A program made the translations under genes and the position numbers. From positions 1 through 40,272 of the forward strand of contig JBDTCO010000093.1 in NCBI GenBank assembly GCA_039923495.1: 40,272 nt of DNA, given 5' to 3'. Below, piece after piece: positions 9,926 through 17,147 of this stretch. The notes under the pieces are model-generated. The model did no database searches, was not told the DNA's origin, and saw only the letters and a list, made by a program, of their open reading frames with translations. Within the stretch, counting starts at the first letter, position 1. Each line of letters starts with the position of its first letter. This DNA comes from JBDTCO01 sp039923495. GTDB lineage: Bacteria > Myxococcota_A > Polyangia > Palsa-1104.

Positions 9926-10405
9926 ATGCCGCTCTCGCACACCGGTCCCGATGGAGCACCGCACATGGTGGACGTGGGGGACAAGCCCGAGACCCAGCGC
10001 GAGGCCACCGCCGAGGCGTTCGTCGTGTGCGCACCATCAACGCTGGTGGAGATCGCGGCGAACCGCGGCCCCAAGGGCGACGCGCTCGCGGTCGCGCGCC
10101 TCGCCGCGCTGCAGGCACCGAAGCGCACGCCGGAGCTCGTGCCGCTGTGTCACCCGCTGCGCATCTCGTCGGTGGAGGTGGACCTCGAGCTCGTGCAGCC
10201 CGACCGCGTACGTGTGTGGGCGCGCGTGCGTGCGGTCGAGCGCACCGGCGTCGAGATGGAGGCACTCACCGCCGTGCTCGTCGGCGCGCTCACGTTGTAC
10301 GACATGGTGAAGGCCATCGACCGCGGCGCGACGATCACGGAGGCGCGCGTGCTCACGAAGCAAGGTGGCAAGACCGGCACCTGGGTGCGACAGCCCGCGC
10401 CTTGA
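9926..10405 (+). CDS. moaC: Cyclic pyranopterin monophosphate synthase MoaC
   Basis: Converts the MoaA product 3',8-cH2GTP to cPMP in molybdenum cofactor synthesis. At 159 residues it is a normal single-domain MoaC. All hallmark motifs are present: HMVDVGDK, PKGDALAVARLA, KRTPELVPLCHPL with the active-site His, GVEMEALTAV with the paired Glu, and LYDMVKAID with Asp and Lys. An AGAAGG Shine-Dalgarno site sits 5 nt before the ATG. No other mo- genes are nearby apart from the XdhC-family gene about 29 kb away. It ends 9 bp from the convergent DUF1415 gene. Confidence 0.96.
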   Translation: MPLSHTGPDGAPHMVDVGDKPETQREATAEAFVVCAPSTLVEIAANRGPKGDALAVARLAALQAPKRTPELVPLCHPLRISSVEVDLELVQPDRVRVWARVRAVERTGVEMEALTAVLVGALTLYDMVKAIDRGATITEARVLTKQGGKTGTWVRQPAP

Positions 10406-10414
10406 CCGGGCTGC

Positions 10415-11008
10415 TTACTTCTCGTGGAGCTGCGCGAGGAGCTCGGCAAGCTCGGCCGCCCGCGTGTGCGTGCGCTCCCAGTTGTCGTCTGCGATTTGCT
10501 CGGACAGCCCGCGCTCCGGTCTGTCCTTGATCGCCTCCCACGACTCCGAGGTCCCGTCGAAGAAGAACTTCCCGCCCGGTGCTCGCTTCCTCACGGCATC
10601 GAGCGCGGTGAAGCGCACGAGCTGCAGCGTCGGATCCGGCGAGCGACGAAAGAGCCCCACGAGGCGTGACGGCGTGTCGGTGTGGTAGGTGGTCGTGGGA
10701 TGGAACGGCGCGATCGCGAACGCGTCGGGCGCGAGCTTGCGACACTCGTCGGTGAAGCGCTCGAAGGCGCGCGCGTCACCCGAGAAGTCGGGCAGGATGA
10801 CGAGCACGATCTGCGCGGCGTGGTGCTCGTAGCGACTCGCGACCACAGCAACCTCCGCGGGAGGCGGCGAATCCAGCAGCACCTCGCGGCCGAGCTGTCC
10901 CGACAGCCGCGTCGCGCGCGCGTACGGACAGAGCGACCAGCCCTCGACGATCTCGACGAGGAAGCGATCGTTGCGCGCCAGTGCGTCGGCAACGCGTGGG
11001 TCCGACAT
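10415..11008 (-). CDS. DUF1415 family protein
   Basis: A 197-residue soluble protein. The N-terminal SLCPYA segment, the SRYEHHAAQIVLVILPDF strand region and the FHPTTTYHTDTPSRLVGLFR block match what I recall of the DUF1415 family, which has a CPFA-like motif near the N-terminus. No enzymatic function is established. The ATG at 11008 lies 2 bp after the stop of the cNMP-binding gene, which supports this start over the longer open frame. It is the last gene of the trxB/cNMP/DUF1415 set. Confidence 0.8.
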   Translation of the reverse strand: MSDPRVADALARNDRFLVEIVEGWSLCPYARATRLSGQLGREVLLDSPPPAEVAVVASRYEHHAAQIVLVILPDFSGDARAFERFTDECRKLAPDAFAIAPFHPTTTYHTDTPSRLVGLFRRSPDPTLQLVRFTALDAVRKRAPGGKFFFDGTSESWEAIKDRPERGLSEQIADDNWERTHTRAAELAELLAQLHEK

Positions 11009-11010
11009 CG

Positions 11011-11505
11011 CTAGAACTTGTTGGACACGGACAGGAACGTCATCTTCTCGTTCGTGTCGCGCAGTCGACCGGAGAGCGTGCGGACGAAGTTCCACAGCAG
11101 CTCGTACGCGAGGTCGCGGTCGACGAAGAGCAGATCCTCGAGCGCTTCCTTGCGGATGACGAAGAGGCGGCACTTCTCGTGGACCAGCGCGTGTGCCGAG
11201 CGCGGGACATCGTCGATGAGCGCCATCTCACCGAAGTAGGCGCCGGGCCGCAGGATCGCGATGGCCTCTTCACCCATGCCGGGGACCATGCGCGAGATGC
11301 GGACCGCACCGTCGAGGATGAGGAAGAACTTGTCGCCCTTGTCGCCCTCTTGAAAGATGGTGCCCCCACCGAGATGCGTCTCCTCGTTGCCGATGTCGGC
11401 GATGCGACGGAGATACGCGGCGGGGAGGCCGGCGAAGAACTTCACCTGCGCGAGGTGCTCGACTGCCTCGCGGCCAGTCGTGCTCGACGTCGCCTCTTCG
11501 CTCAT
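11011..11505 (-). CDS. Stand-alone cyclic nucleotide-binding domain protein
   Basis: 164 residues, almost all one cNMP-binding beta-roll. The phosphate-binding cassette FGEMALIDDVPRSAHA contains the Glu and Arg that bind cyclic nucleotide phosphate and ribose, so it probably still binds cAMP or cGMP. There is no DNA-binding helix-turn-helix or enzymatic domain after the short C-helix, so it is not a CRP transcription factor. It likely acts on a partner protein. It lies 24 bp downstream of trxB and 2 bp upstream of the DUF1415 gene. TAGAAC 6 nt before the ATG is a near miss to the TANNNT pattern. Confidence 0.88.
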   Translation of the reverse strand: MSEEATSSTTGREAVEHLAQVKFFAGLPAAYLRRIADIGNEETHLGGGTIFQEGDKGDKFFLILDGAVRISRMVPGMGEEAIAILRPGAYFGEMALIDDVPRSAHALVHEKCRLFVIRKEALEDLLFVDRDLAYELLWNFVRTLSGRLRDTNEKMTFLSVSNKF

Positions 11506-11529
11506 GGGTGTGTTCTAGCCCGAACCGAC

Positions 11530-12489
11530 CTAGTGCGAAAGAAAGCGCTCGGCGTCGATGGCTGCCATGCAGCCCGAGCCCGCGGCCGAGACCGCCTGGC
11601 GATAGACGCTGTCGGCGACGTCGCCGGCGGCGAACACGCCCGGGATCTTGGTGGCCGTGATGGCGCTCTTGTTCATCGGCAGCACCAGGTAGCCGGCGTC
11701 GTCCATGTCGAGCTGGCCGGCGAACAGGTCGGTGTTGGGCTGGTGGCCGATGGCGACGAAGACCCCTTTGACGGGGACGTCCGTGACCGTGTTCGTCTTG
11801 AAGTTGCGGACCTTCGCATGCGTCACGCCCACCTTGCCCGGCTCGCCCGCGATCTCGTCGAGCGCCGACGAGAGCATCCATTCGATCTTCGGGTTGTTGC
11901 GTGCGCGCTCCTGCATGACAGCGGAGGCACGGAGCTCGTCGCGACGGTGCACGACGATGACCTTGTCGGCGTGCTTCGTGAGGTACGTGGCCTCCTCCAT
12001 CGCGGTGTCACCGCCACCGATGACCATGACCGTCTGGTTCTTGAAGAAGAACCCATCGCACGTCGCGCATGCCGAGACGCCGTAGCCCTTCAGCCGATCT
12101 TCGCCGGGCGTGCCGAGCCACTTCGCCACGGCGCCGGTCGCGATGATGAGCGCATCGCAGGTGACGGTCGCGTCCTCGATGCCCGAGACCTTCAACGTGA
12201 ACGGACGCTTCGACAGATCGACCGACTCGACGTCCCCGATGAGGAAGCGCGTGCCGAAGCGCTCGGCCTGTGCGCGGAACTCGCCCATGAGCTCGGGGCC
12301 CATGATGCCCTTCGGGAAGCCGGGGTAGTTCTCGACCTCCGTCGTGTTGACGAGCTGCCCTCCGGGCGGACCGCCCTTGGCGAGCCCCTCAACGACGAGC
12401 GGCGGGATCGCCGCGCGCGCCGCGTAGATGGCCGCTGTGAGCCCCGCAGGACCTGAACCGATGATGACGAGACGCTCATGCTGAATCAT
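11530..12489 (-). CDS. trxB: Thioredoxin reductase
   Basis: NADPH-dependent FAD flavoenzyme that reduces thioredoxin. At 319 residues it has the standard low-molecular-weight length. Visible motifs are the FAD dinucleotide fold IGSGPAGLTAAIYAARA, the redox-active CATCDG, the NADPH fold VIGGGDTAMEEA, and the C-terminal FAD motif GVFAAGDVAD. It leads a minus-strand set with the cNMP-binding and DUF1415 genes. TrxB-like reductases with cNMP-binding domains fused to them are known, so this adjacency may reflect regulation by cyclic nucleotide (inference). Confidence 0.96.
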   Translation of the reverse strand: MIQHERLVIIGSGPAGLTAAIYAARAAIPPLVVEGLAKGGPPGGQLVNTTEVENYPGFPKGIMGPELMGEFRAQAERFGTRFLIGDVESVDLSKRPFTLKVSGIEDATVTCDALIIATGAVAKWLGTPGEDRLKGYGVSACATCDGFFFKNQTVMVIGGGDTAMEEATYLTKHADKVIVVHRRDELRASAVMQERARNNPKIEWMLSSALDEIAGEPGKVGVTHAKVRNFKTNTVTDVPVKGVFVAIGHQPNTDLFAGQLDMDDAGYLVLPMNKSAITATKIPGVFAAGDVADSVYRQAVSAAGSGCMAAIDAERFLSH

Positions 12490-12497
12490 GGAGCCGG

Positions 12498-12503
12498 AAT
12501 ATA
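12498..12503 (-). promoter_or_regulatory. -10-like TATATT 8 nt before trxB
   Basis: On the minus strand TATATT (5 of 6 to TATAAT) precedes the trxB ATG by 8 nt, which would place transcription start within 1-3 nt of the start codon. There is no Shine-Dalgarno site. The -35 region (TAGCGA) is weak. Confidence 0.5.
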
Positions 12504-12571
12504 GCCGTTCGGTACGCCCGTCGCTATCGTCGGTGTCTGCATAAAGAGCGATGTTGCGAGGCTACTTCTTC

Positions 12572-12601
12572 AAAAAAGGGCGCCGCCGAAGCGACGCCCT
12601 C
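12572..12601 (-). terminator. Intrinsic terminator after atpE
   Basis: The stem AGGGCG (12577-12582) pairs with CGCCCT (12595-12600). After one mismatch, CGC pairs with GCG around a CGAA tetraloop. On the minus strand it ends in a run of Ts (12577-12572), as expected for the atp operon. Ts on the plus side also make it look bidirectional. Confidence 0.88.
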
Positions 12602-12621
12602 TTTTTCGATGAATCCGTCTT

Positions 12622-12963
12622 CTAGTGGATCTTGCCGTTGAGGATGAAGAACGTGACGAGCGCGTAGATGACGAGCGACTCGATGAGGGCGAGACCGATG
12701 ATCATCGGGGTGAAGATCTTGTCGGCTGCCGACGGGTTGCGCGCGATGCCATCGAGCGCGGCCGCTGCGGCCTTGCCCTGACCGAGCGCGCCACCGAAGG
12801 CGGCGATGGCGACGCCGAGGGCGCCCGCCACTGCGATCCACTTGTCGCGCTCCGCGTACTGGATGCCAACGCTAGCGGCGTCCTGCGCGAAAGCCGCGCC
12901 CGCCACGAGCATCGTGACGAAAAATGCACTCATACCAGCGACTGCCTTACCAACCGTCTTCAT
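12622..12963 (-). CDS. atpE: F1Fo ATP synthase subunit c with N-terminal signal-like leader
   Basis: Forms the rotating c-ring of Fo. At 113 residues it is longer than the usual ~80 because of an N-terminal hydrophobic leader (1-26, ending AGAAFAQ) that looks like a signal peptide. Two transmembrane helices follow, with the loop LDGIARNP between them and the ion-binding Glu95 in LIESLVIYALV. Gln62 (in LGQGK), Glu95, Ser96 and Tyr100 occupy the positions that coordinate Na+ in the Ilyobacter/Propionigenium c-ring (see findings). A strong AGGAGGAG site lies 5 nt before the ATG. It is the last gene of the cluster, 74 bp after atpB and followed by a terminator. Confidence 0.95.
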   Translation of the reverse strand: MKTVGKAVAGMSAFFVTMLVAGAAFAQDAASVGIQYAERDKWIAVAGALGVAIAAFGGALGQGKAAAAALDGIARNPSAADKIFTPMIIGLALIESLVIYALVTFFILNGKIH

Positions 12964-13037
12964 TTCACTCCTCCTAGATAGAGCTTTGAAAAACTTGATG
13001 AGAACTTGATGGAGAACTTCGTAATCGAGAAGACCGC

Positions 13038-13874
13038 TCAGCGGACCGCGCCCGCCACGCTCGGGTCCATGTGAAGGTGATCGTCGTTCTCGTGACCGTG
13101 CTCGTCGTCGCCGTGGTCGTGCGCGACGGCGCCCTGGATATAGACCATCGTGAGCAGGGAGAACACCAGTGTCTGCACGACCGCCACCAGCACACCGAGG
13201 ATGAGGAACGGCACCGGGACGAGCAGCGGAATGAGCGCGAAGAACGCGCCGACGACCTTGTGATCCGCCGACATGTTGCCCGCGAGGCGGATCGACAGCG
13301 AGACGGGGCGCGCGATGTGGCTGATGAGCTCGATGGGCAGCATCAGCGGCGCAAGCCACCACACGGGCCCGAGAAAGTGCTTGAAGTACGCGAGGCCACT
13401 CTCCTTCACGCCGTAGACGTGCGTGAGCACGAAGACGAGGAGCGCGAGCGCGGCGTTGGTCTTGAGGACGGCCGTCGGTGGTGCGAAGCCCGGCAGGAGC
13501 GCGAGGCAGTTCGCGAAGAAGATGAAGCAGGCGAAGGTGCCGATGAGCGGCAGGAAGCGCTTGGCGTTCTGCTCGCCCATGACCCCCTCCGCGGTGCCGT
13601 ACACCGCGTCGGCGAACATCTCGAAGAGCAGGCGCAGCGAGAACGTGCGCGGCGGGACGATGGCGTCTTCACCACCCTTCTTCATCGCCGCGGCAAACGC
13701 GAGCCCACCAATGGTGACGAAGAGGAGGACGAGCAGCGCGCCGAGCACGTGGGTGATCGAGTAGTGCGTGGGGAACGCGTCGACCATGGCCGTCCGGCCG
13801 AGGTACTGCTGAGAGAACAGCTTGAGGTTGTGCACGCCCGGCAACAGGTCGAGCAGTGTGGTTTCTTCACCCAT
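13038..13874 (-). CDS. atpB: F1Fo ATP synthase subunit a with His/Asp-rich C-terminal tail
   Basis: The stator half-channel subunit of Fo. The 278-residue protein has several long hydrophobic helices and the signature SLSIRLAGNMSADH, which carries the essential Arg facing the c-ring. After the last helix (LVFSLLTMVYIQGAVA) comes an unusual tail of about 28 residues in which 252-269 (HDHGDDEHGHENDDHLHM) is almost entirely His and acidic. The start ATG overlaps the end of the atpI-like gene by 8 bp. Identification is firm; the function of the tail is unknown. Confidence 0.96.
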   Translation of the reverse strand: MGEETTLLDLLPGVHNLKLFSQQYLGRTAMVDAFPTHYSITHVLGALLVLLFVTIGGLAFAAAMKKGGEDAIVPPRTFSLRLLFEMFADAVYGTAEGVMGEQNAKRFLPLIGTFACFIFFANCLALLPGFAPPTAVLKTNAALALLVFVLTHVYGVKESGLAYFKHFLGPVWWLAPLMLPIELISHIARPVSLSIRLAGNMSADHKVVGAFFALIPLLVPVPFLILGVLVAVVQTLVFSLLTMVYIQGAVAHDHGDDEHGHENDDHLHMDPSVAGAVR

Positions 13875-14298
13875 TGAGATCCTCGGATGGGGCGTCGCCG
13901 AGGGGCGCGACCCAGGTGAGCGCGACCGCGACAGCCGCGAGCGGGAACGCGGAGAGGCCGACGACGAGGCCGATGCCGTTCACATGGAGGTACGTGACGA
14001 CGAGATAGACGGCGGCGACGAGGCCCACCATCTTCAGGTTGAACAGGAGGAGCGGACGCATCACGCGCACGTTGGATCCGGCGCCACGATACGCGGCCCA
14101 CAGGCGCTCACCGACGCGACGCATCGCGAACGCGTTGAGGCTGACGAGCGCGGCACCGATGGAGACGGACAGGCCGGCCTGACGACCGAAGCAGAACGCG
14201 ACGAGCGACAGCACGGCGCCGATGCCGAGCGTCCAGCGCTCGAGCGAGTGGAGCCGCGGCTCGTCGAGCATGTCTTTCACGGGGACGATGTCAGACAT
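13867..14298 (-). CDS. ATP synthase subunit I-like membrane protein
   Basis: 143 residues with four hydrophobic segments (around LGIGAVLSLVAFCF, AGLSVSIGAALVSLNAF, LKMVGLVAAVYLVVTYL and GLVVGLSAFPLAAVAVAL). Its size, topology and place between atpZ and atpB are those of the AtpI/ATP-synthase-I family, thought to help assemble the c-ring. Sequence within that family is very variable, so this call rests mainly on context. It starts 3 bp after the atpZ stop and overlaps atpB by 8 bp, implying translational coupling. Confidence 0.75.
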   Translation of the reverse strand: MSDIVPVKDMLDEPRLHSLERWTLGIGAVLSLVAFCFGRQAGLSVSIGAALVSLNAFAMRRVGERLWAAYRGAGSNVRVMRPLLLFNLKMVGLVAAVYLVVTYLHVNGIGLVVGLSAFPLAAVAVALTWVAPLGDAPSEDLNG

Positions 14299-14301
14299 GC
14301 G

Positions 14302-14613
14302 TCATCGCGCGTCCTTCTGGGCCAGCTTCGCGATGCGGTACAGCTCGCGAAACCCCGTCGTGACCCCGAACACCACGCCCGCCAGCGATGGCCACGGTGC
14401 GTATCCCCAGCGCTGCTCGACCCAGTGACCGAACAGATACCCGACCACCACCGCCACGCCGAAGAAGATGCCCACGTAGCTGAAGCGCGACGCCGTACGC
14501 CACATCGAGCCCGAGGAGCTCGAGGTCTCTTCCGAGGCACGGTCTCGCGCTCCGGGCGCAAGGAAGGCCTGGTGTGGGATTTCGGTGCGCGGTCTGTCGT
14601 CGACATGGAACAT
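14302..14613 (-). CDS. atpZ: AtpZ/ATPase gene 1 family protein
   Basis: 103 residues with two hydrophobic helices. FSYVGIFFGVAVVVGYLFGHW followed by the PWPSLAGVVFGVTTGFRELYR helix is the typical AtpZ pattern of two Gly-rich helices separated by an aromatic/Pro loop. AtpZ is reported to form an assembly or ion-channel complex with AtpI. A longer reading from a GTG at 14643 is possible, but that codon lies upstream of the predicted -10, so the ATG at 14613 is preferred. First gene of the Fo cluster. Confidence 0.82.
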   Translation of the reverse strand: MFHVDDRPRTEIPHQAFLAPGARDRASEETSSSSGSMWRTASRFSYVGIFFGVAVVVGYLFGHWVEQRWGYAPWPSLAGVVFGVTTGFRELYRIAKLAQKDAR

Positions 14614-14633
14614 GATGGCCCGTTGGCGCGGGG

Positions 14634-14662
14634 CATGTAACACGCGGGTATGGGCGGGTCAA
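14634..14662 (-). promoter_or_regulatory. Promoter of the atpZ-I-B-E cluster
   Basis: On the minus strand TTGACC (14662-14657), 17-bp spacer, TACATG (14639-14634). Transcription would begin near 14627, about 14 nt before the ATG at 14613. A 7-bp inverted repeat GCTCTTC-GA-GAAGAGC (14671-14686) sits just upstream. Confidence 0.55.
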
Positions 14663-14670
14663 TCGCGCAC

Positions 14671-14686
14671 GCTCTTCGAGAAGAGC
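14671..14686. repeat. Inverted repeat between patatin gene and atp promoter
   Basis: Perfect 7-bp arms (GCTCTTC / GAAGAGC) around GA. It lies 10 bp past the patatin stop and 9 bp upstream of the atp -35. No T-run follows on either strand, so it is either a weak terminator or an operator. Confidence 0.45.
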
Positions 14687-14695
14687 CGAGGTAGA

Positions 14696-15508
14696 TCATG
14701 CGCGTGATCGCTCGGAGATCGTCGCCTCGTGGCGGGCTCTGAGCGCAAAGCGCGTGGTCGCGCGCGCCTGCTCGTACGCACGGTGGCCGAGCTCGAGCTT
14801 GAACGGCCCGGAGCGGGGCAGACCCTCGATCACGAGCGCGGTGAGGTTCGGGCGCGCGGGCACGAGCAGCGCCGAGCGCCACGGCGAGCGCGACGCGAGG
14901 TGGTGATAGAAGGTGCGCTCGCCATCGCGCAGCGGCGTGATGCCGGGACGGTCGAGGATACCGCCGTCGAGGTACGGACGGCCGTCGAGCCACACCGGCT
15001 GGAAGAGGACCGGTACGGCGCACGACGCGCGGATCGTGGCGCTCAGCGGTCCGTGCTCGCGAGTGACCGCGCGATGACGGAGCACGTCGTGCACGACGAG
15101 GCTCGCAGGGATGCGCCCGTCCTCGATGCGAGCGTCGCCCACGATGTTGTGGAGCTGCGCCTCGAACTTGCGACCGGCAAGGAGGCCGAGACCGGGTGAC
15201 GGATCCCAGAAGTCCTCGCGGCGCACCTCGAGCAGCCTGCGCGCGATGTCCGCCGGCTCGAGGCCCGCTGCGTAGATGCCACCGACCATCGCGCCCGCCG
15301 ACGAGCCGGTGACGCGCCTGGGCCGCAGCCCCGCCTCGACGAGCGCCTCCAGCATCCCGGCGTGCGCGAAGAAGCCGAAGAAGCCGGACGACAGGCTCAA
15401 CGTGAAGGGTGCGTCCGAAAGCCAGTCCGCGAGCGAGGGCACGTGCGGTATGTTGCCCACCGTCGCGTCGATGTCTACCTCGCTGCTCTCGCGTCTCCTG
15501 TTTTTCAT
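14696..15508 (-). CDS. Patatin-like phospholipase
   Basis: A 270-residue predicted lipid acyl hydrolase with a Ser/Asp dyad. The nucleophile elbow is GSSAG (68-72, Ser70) and the catalytic Asp is in the DGG motif of PYLDGGILD. The oxyanion loop, normally Gly-rich (GGGxxG), here reads SSGFFGFFAHAG at about 40-51, with only part of the glycines. There is no signal peptide. The ATG at 15508 lies inside the pyrD reading frame on the other strand (38-bp overlap). A GTG at 15460 would avoid the overlap and is a possible alternative start. It is upstream of the Fo ATP synthase cluster in the same orientation. Confidence 0.87.
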   Translation of the reverse strand: MKNRRRESSEVDIDATVGNIPHVPSLADWLSDAPFTLSLSSGFFGFFAHAGMLEALVEAGLRPRRVTGSSAGAMVGGIYAAGLEPADIARRLLEVRREDFWDPSPGLGLLAGRKFEAQLHNIVGDARIEDGRIPASLVVHDVLRHRAVTREHGPLSATIRASCAVPVLFQPVWLDGRPYLDGGILDRPGITPLRDGERTFYHHLASRSPWRSALLVPARPNLTALVIEGLPRSGPFKLELGHRAYEQARATTRFALRARHEATISERSRA

Positions 15509-16472
15509 GCCCGCCGAGCGCGCGCATCACGTCGGCTCGTGGCTGCTGCGCGCGCTGTTCGCGCTGCCGCTGATCGGGTGGGCGTTGCGAACCATGCTGC
15601 GCCCGCGCGGCGCTGTGCGGGTGATGGGGCTCGAGTTCCCGGGACCGCTCGGCGTCGCCGCGGGCTTCGACAAGGACGCGCGGATGTACGACGCGCTGCT
15701 CGGGCTCGGCTTCTCGTTCGTCGAGGTGGGCACGCTCACGCCGCGTCCGCAGCCGGGCAATCCCCAGCCGCGCATGTTTCGCCTGCCCGCCGATCGTGCG
15801 CTCCTAAACCGCCTCGGCTTCAACAACGGCGGCGTCGAGGCCGCGTTGCCGCGCCTGCGCCGAAGGCGTCGCGGGATCGTCGGCGTGAACATCGGCAAGA
15901 ACAAGGACACGCCCGATGCCGATGCCGCGACGGACTACGCGGCGTGTGCGCGCGCGGTCGCGCCGTATGCGGATTACGTCGTCGTGAACGTCAGCTCGCC
16001 GAACACGCCAGGCCTGCGCGCGCTGCAGACGACCGAGGCCCTGAGGCCGATCCTGATCGCCACGCGTGCGGCGCTCGACTCGACCGCGCCCGCGCGAGCC
16101 GTGCCACTGCTCTGCAAGATCGCGCCGGATCTCTCGAACGACGAGCTCGACGCGATCGTCGAGCTCGCGCTCGAGCTGGGGCTCACCGGCCTCGTCGCCA
16201 CCAACACGACGATCTCGCGCGAAGGTCTCTCGAGCGACGTGTCCGCGCTCGGTGCGGGTGGCGTCTCGGGCGCACCGTTGAAGTCGCGGGCGCTCGACGT
16301 GCTCAAGCGGTTGCGAGCACGCGCGCCTGGCCTCGTGCTCGTCAGCGTCGGAGGGATCGAGTCGCGGGACGACGTGCGCGAGCGCCTCCAGGCCGGCGCC
16401 GATCTGCTCGAGGCATACACCGGCTTCGTGTACGGCGGGCCGCTGTACGCCTGGACTCTGCAGCGGAGGTAG
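15471..16472 (+). CDS. pyrD: Dihydroorotate dehydrogenase, class 2 (quinone)
   Basis: Oxidises dihydroorotate to orotate in pyrimidine synthesis, passing electrons to quinone at the inner membrane. 333 residues. The N-terminal helix with PAERAHHVGSWLLRALF is the membrane/quinone-binding extension of class 2 enzymes. Core motifs are PLGVAAGFDKDA, VEVGTLTPRPQPGNPQPR, NRLGFNNGG, VVNVSSPNTPGLR with the catalytic Ser, and the FMN site SVGGIES. The ATG at 15471 keeps the conserved N-terminus. It overlaps the 5' end of the patatin gene on the opposite strand by 38 bp. TATGTT 16 nt upstream could be a -10. Confidence 0.95.
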   Translation: MSTSLLSRLLFFMPAERAHHVGSWLLRALFALPLIGWALRTMLRPRGAVRVMGLEFPGPLGVAAGFDKDARMYDALLGLGFSFVEVGTLTPRPQPGNPQPRMFRLPADRALLNRLGFNNGGVEAALPRLRRRRRGIVGVNIGKNKDTPDADAATDYAACARAVAPYADYVVVNVSSPNTPGLRALQTTEALRPILIATRAALDSTAPARAVPLLCKIAPDLSNDELDAIVELALELGLTGLVATNTTISREGLSSDVSALGAGGVSGAPLKSRALDVLKRLRARAPGLVLVSVGGIESRDDVRERLQAGADLLEAYTGFVYGGPLYAWTLQRR

Positions 16473-16513
16473 CTCCGCCCAGGCGACCGTGATCGACGAC
16501 CTCGTGCTGGAAC

Positions 16514-17047
16514 CTAGTTCTCTTCCTTGCTGGCGGCCATGGGCCTGCCGGCCACGCGATCCGTCATCGGACGTACGGCGGCGCGGCGGTTCTTCGACCA
16601 GCAGCCCTCGTCGTGCGCGCCACAGACGGGGTTCTCCTCGCCGTAGCTGACGGTCTTCAGCTGGTTCTCCTCGGCGCCGAGGCTCTTGAGGTACTTCTCC
16701 ACGCTGTGCGCGCGCTCTTCGCCGAGCGCGAGGTTGTACTCCTCGGTGCCACGCTCGTCGGCGTTGCCCTCGACGCGGACCTTGAGCTCGCGATCGTCGT
16801 TCATGCACTTCGCCGACGCGACGAGGCCAGGTCGATCAGTGTCGGGGATGAGCGTGGAGTCGTAGTCGAAGTGCACGCGAACGCCGCAGACGGGTAGCTT
16901 GTCCTCGAGACCCTTCTGCGAGTCGGCGCTCACCATCTCGTCGAGGCCGGTGCGCTTGGCGGTTTGCTTGTGGACGCAACCGGACGCGAGCGTGGCGGCG
17001 AGCAGCACGGCGACGGGGCCGAGCGCGTTACGGACGAACAGGTACAT
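16514..17047 (-). CDS. OmpA/Pal-like peptidoglycan-associated lipoprotein (paralogue 1)
   Basis: 177 residues. Lipoprotein signal with lipobox LASGC, then a short linker and an OmpA-C peptidoglycan-binding domain. VHFDYDSTLIPDTDR opens the domain, and NADERGTEEYNLALGEERA holds the Asp and Arg that bind diaminopimelate. It ends with ENPVC..HDEGCW.KNRRA, a Cys pair also found in the second copy at 38460. It probably tethers the outer membrane to the wall as in the Tol-Pal system, but no tol genes are present. A GAGAGGAG site precedes the ATG. Confidence 0.9.
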   Translation of the reverse strand: MYLFVRNALGPVAVLLAATLASGCVHKQTAKRTGLDEMVSADSQKGLEDKLPVCGVRVHFDYDSTLIPDTDRPGLVASAKCMNDDRELKVRVEGNADERGTEEYNLALGEERAHSVEKYLKSLGAEENQLKTVSYGEENPVCGAHDEGCWSKNRRAAVRPMTDRVAGRPMAASKEEN

Positions 17048-17147
17048 GGTGGAGCTCCTCTCGGGGCAGGACCGATGCGCGACTCACGTGAGCCGCAGGA
17101 GGAGCGTTACGTTTGTATGTGCGTGTGCGCCAATTTTTGACGGAGAT

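Noticed and set aside
10981..12456. 491-codon plus-strand frame opposite trxB and the cNMP gene
   Set aside because: trxB and cNMP motifs are intact on the minus strand; this frame has no recognisable domain.
14613..14643. GTG start of atpZ at 14643
   Set aside because: It lies upstream of the predicted -10 hexamer (14639-14634), so that codon would not be in the mRNA.
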